Positions 53,001-64,000 of a DNA stretch of 64,000 nucleotides are shown in pieces; position 1 is the stretch's first letter, and the number at the start of each line of letters is the position of its first letter. The DNA comes from Benincasa hispida. Lineage: Eukaryota > Streptophyta > Magnoliopsida > Cucurbitales > Cucurbitaceae. The stretch covers positions 62,592,584 through 62,656,583 of the forward strand of contig NC_052353.1 in the NCBI RefSeq assembly GCF_009727055.1. Direction: 5' to 3'. Made by a program: the position numbers and the translations under genes. The notes below the pieces were generated by a model. That model had not been told where the DNA came from, made no database searches, and saw nothing but the letters and a program-made list of their open reading frames with translations.

Positions 53001-56000
53001 AATAATACCCGTTCAATGGGAGAATGAGTCAGCCTGGTCTGCAGCCACCATGTTTGCTTGTGGTTTTAGTTTATTTCGCTTGGAAGTTCTACCTTTACAT
53101 TGCTAGCAATCTCTGATGATTTCTCTTGCCCTAGGTCTAGGAGGAGAACCCAAATTTGTCTATTTATCTTTTGATTTGTTATTGTTTTGTTGATTCATTT
53201 TTCTTCAATTTTTTTGGTTTATAAGCTTTTTCTAAGCTTTGACCGGACTGTAGAAGCAGGTCCCTCTTTCAACTTATCACGATGTTTGTCCTCAACTTTT
53301 AAGGAGACCTAATTCATAGTAAGAAAAATCAACAAGTTTTTGTTTTAATACTCCCTGAAAATCTGACCAAGAAGGGGGTAATTTTGTAACAAGGGCAGAC
53401 CACTAAGCATTTTCATGATTTTGATCATACTTTATCTTCTACCATTTTGAAATCAAATCATTTTTCTACCGCATGTTCCTTAAAGCTTAATTCTTTTGAC
53501 CCATACTTTTTGTCTGAGACCTCCCTTAATTCTATATTGTTTTTAGTTGTACAAATTTTTGTAAACATTATGTGACAAGGCATTAAGAATATTTTCATAA
53601 CATAAAATATCTTTTTCTTCTAGACTTTTATCAACAGTAGTTCTAATTGATGCGCTTGGTCAATGTTGCCTTCACTAAATTTTTTCTCTTTTCTTTTTCT
53701 TTTTCGACAGAAGAAATTGCAAAATAAAGGCCTAAGCTGTTGAGCCAAAATTTTATCCATTGCCAGCCTCAAGAATGATATTTTGTCTCAAAAGAAGTCA
53801 TGACCCAACAAATATATCATATTAGAATTTTTAGAACGTCTTGTCTGAGATTGTTAAAAACTATATAATCAAACAATGAATCAAATTGACAGGAATTCTA
53901 AAATCGAACCATCAACAACCAAAATATTTAATCAAAAATCAAGGATTTAGAAAAAACATGTGATTTATTCAATGGCCCTATCTCTTCCACACTGTAGCAT
54001 TAAATAATCTTAAAAAATGGAGGGGAAAAAGTAGAATTTTTCTCATTCATTAAAATTTTTAAAATAAAATAAAAGTAACATAATTTAGATAAAATAAAAT
54101 AAGAAAATCGATTAAGTTATCCAACAATAACTCCATCAAATTAACGCCAATGCGAGCTAGAGCCACGTGTGGTGAATTGATGGTAATCGTTTCTCTATGT
54201 CCCAATCCGCGAATTATGCAATGTGCTTCCTACAAAACATTAACAAATAACTTGTTCATTCATAAATCAAACAATACACCAACAATAATCGTGGATGAGA
54301 ATGAACATCACAGTTATATAATGCCACCCGTATTCTCGTATGAGCTCAATAATGATTATTAGAACTATTGTACAAAACAAAATTAGAAACTTACAATACT
54401 ATTTCAAGAAATTTAACAAATATATAAATATACCCGTAATATCATTCATTGAAAAAAAATTGTCGAAAGTCATCAATATCAAAGGAGACTAATTTTGAAT
54501 AATCAACTATTCTCGTATAATATTGTATGCAAGGAGTGTACATAGGTCAAGTAAACCTCGTCATCTCCACGCCATCTATCATATATGTGAGAGTTTAGAA
54601 CCTAATTTAGATGGCCAAACAGAACACACAAATAATCAACAGAATAAATCGAAAGCAATAATGAACGAACACCAAGATATATAGTGGAACAATAACCCAC
54701 ATAAATTCCTTGTTATTTTTTACAAATCTTGCTCATAACAAGAATATTTAAGTGTCAAGCTGATTCTCCAAACTCCCTATCATCCAGATTTAATATTCAG
54801 CCCATCTAACAGCTATTTAAACCTATAGGCTGGAAGAACCTTGGTTAACATATCTGACAAATTCTCAGTTGTATGAACCTTGACCAGTTCAACATCTTTC
54901 TGGGCCACAACTTCTCTGATAAAATGAAATTTGACATCAATATGCTTAGACCGTTTGTGATGAGATAGATTCTTCGCAAGATGAATAGCACTCTGGCTAT
55001 CACAACGGACGATAGGAATGAACTCCTGCGACAACAACTCACCTACTATCCTTTTCAACCACACTGCCTCTTTAATAGCTTCATCCACTAAAATATACTC
55101 TGACTCAGTAGTAGACAAATCAACAACTTACTGTAGAGCAACCTTCCAACTAATCACATTACCAAACAAACAAAAAATGTGACCTGATAGAGACCTTGTC
55201 AAGGTCTGCAGCATAATCTGCATCTGTGAAGCCTTCCAACAGTGCTAATTTATCACAATCCCTACTAAAACACAATGATACACTGACACTACCTTTCAAA
55301 TATCGAAGCACCCATTTAACAGCATTCCAATGCTCCTTCCCAGGATTTGACATAAACCTACTTATCATACTCATAGCATATCCCAAGTCAGGCCTAGTAC
55401 AAATCATCAAATACATAATACTTCCAACATCATTACAATAGGGAATATTAGACATCTAAACTTTCTTGTTCAGTAACAGAACATTGAGATGAAGAAAGCC
55501 TAAAATGAGATGCTAAAGGTGTCGAAACTGCCTTACAACCAGACGTATTATACTTCTCAAGTAGTTTATGTACATAACTCTCCTGCGAAATGGTTAACAA
55601 ACCTTTCTCCCTATCTCTTTTCACATTCATGCCTAAGATCCTTTTCAGTTCACCTAAATCTTTCATCTCAAATTCACTAGTTTCTTGAGATTACAGATTT
55701 CAAATTAATCCTTAGACACCAGGATCATATCATCTACATACAGAAGTAAGTAAATATATGTACCTTTCTCAGATAGTTTTCAGTACACGTAGGCATTATA
55801 TGAGCTCCTGTGAAACCCCTACTTTAGAATAAAGGCGTCAAACCTGATATACCACTGTCTCGGCGATTGCTTCAGTCCATAGATGGGCTTGTGAAGATGA
55901 CAAACCATGTCTTCCTTTCCTTTCACCTCATAGCCCTTAAGTTGAGCCATGTAGATCACTTCCTCCAATTCTCCATGAAGGAAAGTTGTGGTGAAGTCCA

Positions 56001-59000
56001 TCTGTTCAACAAACATATCAAAGTGAACATAAATAGTTAAATTAATCAAATGGACGAATGCCTCATCACGGGAGAGAAAATCTCATGAAAGTCAACTCCC
56101 TCCTTTTGAATGTAACCCTTAGCTACCAGTCTAGCCTTATATCTAGGCTTGCTGTCACCTCCAGTACCTGGCTTGATTTTATAAATCCACTTTGACTGAA
56201 TGAGTTTCTGATTAAGAGGCCTTGGAACCAATGACCATGTATGATTCTTCTGCATTGAGAACAACCCTATTTCCATAACATCATTCCATTATTCCTTCGA
56301 ATCAGATACAATTGCCTCCTCAAAAGTAAGAGGCTCTATTTCAATACTATCAACTGCACAAGTAAGAGCATAAGTAACTAAATCAGCATAACCATACCTC
56401 GTTTGAGCCTGCCTCACCCGCTGAGGTCTGTCATGTGTGAGCTGATAGTTCTATAGGTCACTACTACTTGAACTTTCTTCACCGAAAGCTCCCTCATCAA
56501 TCAAAGTCCTCTGCAGTTGAGGTTGTCTACCATCAGAACTGGATGACTGATCACTGGATTCGCCTGAACTAACTGATTGTCGTGATTTAGAATCAATTTT
56601 AACCTCTACCTCAACCTGATCAACTGTCTGCTGTTTCTACTACTCTTTGACACAAAATGGCATCTCTGCTTCATTAAAGGTCACATCTCTGCTAATAATA
56701 CATTTATTTCCGCCTTCTTCCAAGCACCAAAGTTTATATCCTTTAACACCCTGAGGATAGCCAATAAACATACATTTCAGTGCCCTCTTATCCAGTTTCC
56801 CTTCCTTAACATAAGCATAAGTTGAACATCCAAACACTTTGAGATGATCCAAACTTGGAGCTTTTCCTATCCATATCTCCTGAGGAGTCTTTAGGCCTAA
56901 AGCGGAAGACGGACTCCTATTAATGAGATAACAGGTTGTTTGAGCAGCTTCCCCCCAAAACTTCAAGGGTAATGAACCATTTGTCAAGAGACATCTTGTA
57001 CACTCCATAATTGTTCGGTTAAACCTCTTAGCTAAACCATTCTGCTGTGGAGTGTACGTAACAGTGAAATACCTTGTAATCCCCTCAGATTTGCAAAATT
57101 TATCAAATTTGTGATTCACAAATTCTAAATCGTTGTCTGTTCTCAGATACTTTACCTTCCTGTTTGGTTCTCAACCTACTTTTTTCATTCAAAAATTTTC
57201 CTAAAAGATTTATCCTTTTGTTTCAGTGGATACATCCACACCTTCCTTTAAAAATCATCGATGATCGACATGAAGTATCTCGAACCTCCCATAGAAGGTA
57301 CCTCTATAGGACCCCACAAATCTAAATGAACATAATCTAAAATTCCTTTGGTAGAATGCTTCCCTTTCCAAAACTTCACTCTGGTAGACTTTCCCATTAT
57401 GCAATGTTCACAAAATGGGAGTTTAAGGTCTTTAACTCCTCCAAGCAAACCTTGTTGTGAAAGAGCTTAAAGATCTCTTTCACTAATATGAGCAAGTCTG
57501 TTATGCCATAACATAGACTTATCTGTTTCTTTCCTAGATGCAACAACAACACTACCTGAAACTGCAGTACCCTCCAACACATAAAGGTCAATCCTCAAGG
57601 TCCCCTTTAGCTTAACCAAAGAACCCTTGATAACCTTTAAATCTCAGATTTATAGGAAAAACTTGCTCTATCTAATTCGCCCAGAGAAATTAGATTGCGT
57701 TTGAGTTTTGGAACATACCTTACATTTGTAAGAATTTTAATCATTCCATCATGTGTTACAATTCGAACTGACCTAATTTCTTTTACATCACAAGCACCAT
57801 TATCACCAAGCAAAACTGATCCCCCATCATTTTCCTGAAAATCAATCAAGAAATCCTGATTAGGAGTCATGTGAAACGTTCACCCTAAATCCATAATCCA
57901 AGCATCTTGAATATCCCTGTTGGACACCATCAAGACCTCAGCTGAATCATACCATCAGTAACATTTGCTGCACTAGATTCCCCTACATGCTTGCTACTTG
58001 ATGCTTCCTTACTCTTATTCAAAGGACAATTTTTCTTAAAGTGACCTTCTTTATGACATAGAAAACACTTTATGACTTTCCCCTTTGATTTTGACCTGGA
58101 TCTCGAATCTTTTCCTTTTCCGTTCTTTTTTTCACTTCTGCCTTTGGCCATGAGTAACTCTCCATCCTTGGGTTCCTTTTAATCTCAAGGCTTCTCGTTC
58201 TCAAGGCATCTAACACTATATCCATAGACAATGAATCCCGTCCATATTTAATAGTTGCCTTAACTTCTCAATACGATTCAAGCAATGAATTCAAAAGAAT
58301 AACTGTTTGATTTTCATCTAACATCTTATCACCGATGTTATTGAGATCAACTATAATCTTCTAGAATTCATCCAAAATCTCTTCTAAGCCTTTACTAGAG
58401 TCCATCTTATGTCCAAAAACTTTCTCTTTTTAATATAATTTATTTGGCAAGGACTTAGTCAAATAAAGTCTTTCTAATTTCTTCCATAACTCCACTGTAG
58501 TAGTGTCTTCATCTACTAGCCTAAGCACTCCAAGATACAGAATTACCGTCGAATAGGCCATGTCATCCATATCCCTTTTCTCAACTTCTGTAATTGTTGG
58601 TGGAATGTCATTTTCGTCTAAGATTTTGGCTACCTTTTGTTGTACCCAAATAACTCTAATCTTTTTCCTCCATAACCTAAAATCATCTTTCCCATCGAAT
58701 TTAACAACTTCAAACCGTGTAGACAACGAAGCCATCTGTCAAATTAATCCCAACAAAAATTATCGTGAACAAAGAATATACCAGCACACTACCACACACC
58801 CTCCTTGGATCGAATGAAGCTCTGATACCACTTGTGAGAGTTTTGAACCTAACTTAAATGGTCAAACAGAATGTACAAACAATCAGCAGAATAAATCAAA
58901 AGCAATAAAGAACGAACCAAGATATATAGTGGTTCGACCAATTTGGTCTACATCCAAAAGCCAATAAGGTCCACTTAAATACCTGTTAGATGAGCTGACT

Positions 59001-62000
59001 ATTAAATCTGGATGATAGGGAGTTTGGAGAATCAGCTTGACACTTAAATATTATTATTATGAGGGAGATTTATAGAGAATAACAAGGAATTTAAGTGGGC
59101 TTATTAGGTTTTTGGTGAATTTAAAGGTCTGATGACATTCTGATAATTATGGGTAAATGGCAATTTTGTAAATAAACCCATCTTCTTCTCTAGGGTTGAA
59201 AAATTGTGAAACACCTTGGGGAGAAGAGAGGGAGGCAGCCGCTGGTGAAGAAAAAGACATACACATGCATACCACTGGGAGCAAGAGAGAGAGACAGCAT
59301 CGGTCCGACGTTGACGTCAGCAGCAGAGAGTCGGTGTCAGGTGGCTGTCTAGCATGGGTACTCATCATCCACAGGTGGGTGTCTGACGGCGTGAGCGTGG
59401 GTGTCTCACAGGTGTCCAGTCCGATCTGGGCGGCCGCCTTAGTTTCGATGGGTTCCGGTTCAGCATGTGGGTTCGTCAGTCGTTAGCAACAGAGGAAGCG
59501 TGGGTCTGCGTGTGAGTTCGTCAGTCAGAGACGGGTAGTACATTTGACTTGGGCTGTTTTTCAACAGGTTGTTCTCGGTTTCATAGGTGACGTCGTGTGC
59601 GGATCTCTCGGTATCAGTGGGTATCAAAATTACAGATTGGTGATTATAGTTGATTATCTGTAATTTTAAATTCCTTATTACTCGTAATAAAATTGATTCA
59701 AGCTAGTTCCCAAAAAGTGGATGTAGACCAAATTGGTCGAACCACTATATATCTTGGTGTTCGTTCTTTATTGTTTTCTATTTATTTAGCTAATTGTTTA
59801 TACGTTTCGTTTGGCTATCTAAATTAGGTTCAAAACTCTCCCAATATAAAAAAATGAGATTCTATCCGAACAGTAAAAAAGTAACAAAAAATATTCAATA
59901 AAATACACATTACTCACCATCCATAAAAAACTAAACGGTCATAATAGCTCTTTCACATCGCATATCCATATTAGAAAATCCTATACCTCTCATATTCAAC
60001 AACTGCCCAAAATTGGAAGAAGATAGTTGGATGTTGCACTCATTCGTGCACTCAAATGAAGTAACATAGTTGGGACCCAAGTTCAAAATGAAATCGATCG
60101 TCTGTTCTAGGATGATCACGTAGAAGATCTAGGGAAAGGCTCTGGGATGAAAAATCTAGTTGCCTCCCCATAATCAGATGAATATAATTCATCGAACCAA
60201 AATCTAATAAAAATATTGACATTGTAGAATCGCCGACCTACAACTGCCAAACAATCAATATAACAAAACACTGTTTAGCATTTGGCCATCGGTAATATTT
60301 CAAAAAGCATGAAGTTGATGGACATTAAATTTGGAGTTTATGAGTTTATACATAAGAATTATTGGATCATTCACTAAAAGCACACTATTACACAACTTGA
60401 GTAGAGAAAAAGAACGATAAAATGAGATTTAATTTAATGTTCAGTATTTGGACAAACGTAAAGATAAAAAAATTATAGCTACATAGAGAAACAAAATTAC
60501 GTATTTAGTATCCAAGTTACAAATAGCTAAGAATCTTTCTATTTCAGTTTTAAGCTAGTTCAAGATAGAGCAAGATTATGTTATACTAAAAGAACACCTT
60601 AGAACAATTATTATTTATAATGAAAGCGTGGAAATTTATACAAGAATCTCATAATAGAACAAAAAAAAAGTTTTCAAATAAAAAACCCTAGAAACTAAGT
60701 AAGCTGAAGAAAAAGATGTTATGTCTTATGACTTTTTGGAGTGTAGAGAGTTGTGCAAACAAAAAACCGTCTCCAAAGTGAATAAGGATCCATGGTTTGG
60801 TGCAGAGTAAATTTTAGAGTTGAAGTTCAGAAATTATCTCATTTATGTCTTTGTTTGGTTTCTAGTAAAACGAAAGAAAAAGAATTCTCAAAAAAAAAAA
60901 AACAATTTCACCCCATTGTTTCCTCTTGTATTTAAACTCTAAGTATAAATTAATACGCCCATCAAGAAATTGCAAGCAATATTCTGACAAATAGATATAT
61001 CTAACTTTGAGTACACCTCCTAGATTTCCAAGGAGGGATATTGTCACCGATGCCCTCCTTGTCAAGAAATCGAACCACCACACAGATAATATTGGAAACC
61101 CATTACTACCAAAAGAAACAAGAAGAGAAAAATAAGAAGGAACAAGAAGCTTCCTGTGTTTTTTTGTTTATATATATCCATGAGTGTCCAGACGTAAGCT
61201 TACGTGCACTTTAACTAATCTCACGTCTAACCCTACAACATTTTGGTGTCAAGAAAACTCGTAGGAAATTAATTCCTACATAGGTGACCACCATAGATTG
61301 AACTCTTGATCTCTTAGTTATTTATTGTGTTTAAAATGATGGAGAATATGATGGAGTCAAAGTTGCTCGAAGGGTGGATGAAGAACACTTCAATCGAACA
61401 ATAAAAAAGAAGAACAAATGATGAAGTTGCTTGAAAGTCGGAGTTGCAAATGGAGGAGAAGTAATATTGTTATGTCAAATCAAATGGTAGAGTTTATTCT
61501 TGAACAATGAAGGAGATGTGAAGAAACAGAGTGAAGTACTGAAGGTCGGGTGAAAAAGGTGTAATGTTGGGGGTTTTTCCAATTTCATGAGAACCTCCTA
61601 ATTTTTGCTTCCCACTTTTTCTTGTCATTTTTTAATATCTTTTTTTAGAATGCTACAGTAAAATTCTATTAAAAGGGATATTTGTTGTAGTGTGTAGCAT
61701 GGGGGCATGTATATATTTTGTATAAATGTTTTGTTCTTTAGAATAAGTAAAATTATGGACTGAAAATTTTTGTTATTTTGAAGATATTTCAATTTCAAAC
61801 ATATGGTGGGGACATATAGTTTGTCATTCTGGAATATAGTTCAAATGAGTTGGTAGTTGTAATTTTGAAATTGATGATGAGTAGTTTGGCAATTTTGAAG
61901 ACATTATTGATGGAAATATATTTGGTAATCTTGGAACCTGGGATTGAAAGAATTTGGAAGAGTGGGAGCTGATTGACGTGGGTTTCGGTTCGAACATAAA

Positions 62001-64000
62001 GAAGCTTGAAGGTGAAGACGTGAGTTTCAAGTTAGCTTCTTGGTTCGAGGTAATTTTACCATTTATATGATACACAAATTTAGGATTTTTATGTGTGTGC
62101 TTGTCTGCAACTACCAATATTGATCTAAAAAGAGTTTTTTATTATTAATATGAACTCAATCTATAACACAATTTTGTACTTCTAAACGTGCGGATTGGTA
62201 ATCTATATAACTATCTAACTACCTAATTTGAATTGGTCTCATTAATTAATTTATTCTAAATGATTTCACAAAATTAATTATGTGAATTAATTTAATGTAT
62301 TTATCTTACTTAGGGCTTTTTTAAGCCAATTTGGGTAGAATCTCTACTAGGGGTATTTTTGTCTTAATGTAATTTGTAGATTTCATTTAAAATTATATTT
62401 GGCTATATTTGCAAAATCTAACACAATTAGCTATTTTTCAAGTTGAGCTGTTTTATTTTAGCTATTTTCCTTATCAATGTAGAATAGAAGTGTTAATAAA
62501 AGTTTATCATATAGTCTATCACGAACAGATTTTGCTATATTTGCAATTTTTTTAAAATGTTACTATACAAATAATTATTAGTGATGAAAGTACTATCTAT
62601 TATAGTTACCTTTAATTAAATGACCTTATTGAGCCTACTTGGTTGATGAGAGGAATAGCAAACTAGGAAGTTTCATTTTAAAAAATGGCAAAAAAATTTG
62701 AAATTAAATAAATAACAAAATGATCTTTTAGAGATCGAAATAAGCCATGTGATATCTTAATTATACTAGTTAATTCAAATTATGAAGATAAAATGAGAAT
62801 ACCAACAACTTAGATTTCATAGCTATTAAAATACATAGAAATAAAAACATACATAATAAGCAAGTAAAAGAACATTCAAATCACTTATTAGAAATTTAAA
62901 AACCATCTTGTTCACCTCTTATATTCCCAAATACCTACATGTATTAATAGGCAATTTGATCCTAGAAAATAGAAATCAACATTTTTTTTTAAAAAAAATG
63001 TGCTCTTAACATGAAATTCACAAAACAATTTGGTATTCAATGAACAATCAAATTTAAAAAGTTGCACATGGTATTTACAAACAATTTATCGAACCCTTCG
63101 TAAATACGCATTTGCCATAAAAAATACATGCTATTCAAAATCATGAAATATATTGTAGGTATAATGCAAATTTTGAAAAATACTCTATATACTTCCACCC
63201 ACAACAAAAAAGAGGAGGACTATTCACTCCAAAGCTATTTAAAATTATGTGTAAGTATTAAGGGTGTGCACGATTCGTTTCGGTCTGGTTTTGAGTAAAA
63301 CCAGTGACTGAATCGAACAAATCAGATTTTAACCCCTTTGAAACAACCAAAACCGCATTTTCTTGGTTTCTGTTTTTTAACCGAACCTCCCTTATTTGAT
63401 TTATACCAGTTTGGATCCGTTAAAACCGATTCTTTCTCTAGATTATTTGCTTCCCTAACCCTCAAACTCAAAATATTCTAAAATTCAATAATAAAAAACC
63501 TTACACTTCGTTTGTTGTGGAGGTGGAACTATCACGAACATGCATAGATTACTGTGGGGATGGAGCAAATTTCGTCTTGTCGTGGACTTGGAGGTGAAAG
63601 TGTCGTGAACCGAGGATCGACCAAATCACTTTAGTATTGTGAACCGAGGATCGAACCAAATCACTTAGTTCTATTCCTTAGTGAACTTTCAGTTCCATAT
63701 TCTTTAAAAATAATGGGACTAAACCAGTTGGCCCAGGCCGGTTCGAACCGGTTTGTCGATTTTTTTTATTTTTCCACACTTCTAGTAAGTACATAGAGAT
63801 TATGTACTATGTACTAGTGTCTGTACATCCTATACTTAGTGTTCACTACAGGAAATATGACTTCTCCCGACGTCACATTTCGTCGAGAAAGTGTGAAAAA
63901 TTCGTCGGGAGAGGATCTCCCGACGCATAAACGGTCGTTGGGAGTTTGGTCGGGAGAAACCCATCGGGAGAGGATCTTCCGATGCACTTTTAAACGGCGT

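Overview
This is a stretch of plant nuclear DNA from a eudicot, most likely a cucurbit. The evidence is AT-rich sequence, GT-AG introns in one clear host gene, Ty1/copia, LINE, Mutator-like (MULE) and CACTA elements, and a MULE carrying a DUF1985/ULP1-type gene of a kind known from melon. The family call is inference. I see no rRNA, tRNA, CRISPR or bacterial features.

Layout. 1-6512: AT-rich upstream DNA, then the one gene that looks intact, a seven-exon class II ribose-phosphate pyrophosphokinase (PRS4-like, 317 residues). 7048-12870: Ty1/copia DNA on the minus strand arranged LTR-internal-LTR-partial internal, i.e. a tandem sharing one LTR. 13866-19500: a small F-box gene cluster, now dead; one copy is split by a copia element whose LTR is itself split by a small DNA transposon. 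19501-23076: AT-rich, no gene seen. 23077-33168: a 10-kb CACTA element with GTA target duplications, containing a 2.57-kb solo LTR with TTGCT duplications, a second LTR-like block, and scattered exon-like pieces. 34405-48930: a LINE (ORF1, then endonuclease) split by an 11.3-kb MULE (35839-47109) with about 130-bp terminal inverted repeats and a 9-bp target duplication. The MULE holds a broken transposase (+), a broken DUF1985/ULP-like gene (-) and three long LTRs. 48930-51251: two LTR fragments head to head. 51460-53830: a decayed copia element lacking reverse transcriptase. 54586-59843: another copia element whose far-end LTR is inverted. 59844-64000: AT-rich DNA with a SINE-like repeat, a MITE-like element and the start of a second CACTA element cut by the window edge.

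Apart from PRS4, the genes do not form a pathway. The window is a record of nested insertions: LINE < MULE < solo LTRs; CACTA < solo LTR; F-box gene < copia < MITE. The most unusual signal is a family of degenerate arrays built on the palindrome ACGATCGT, spaced mostly 20-23 bp (exactly 22 bp in one array). They occur in the non-coding parts of the MULE and in the LTRs of at least two retrotransposon types, including the solo LTR inside the CACTA element. There are also two assembly artefacts: an untrimmed Tn5/Nextera junction adaptor at 41824-41861, and a single N between two exact 29-bp copies at 49126.
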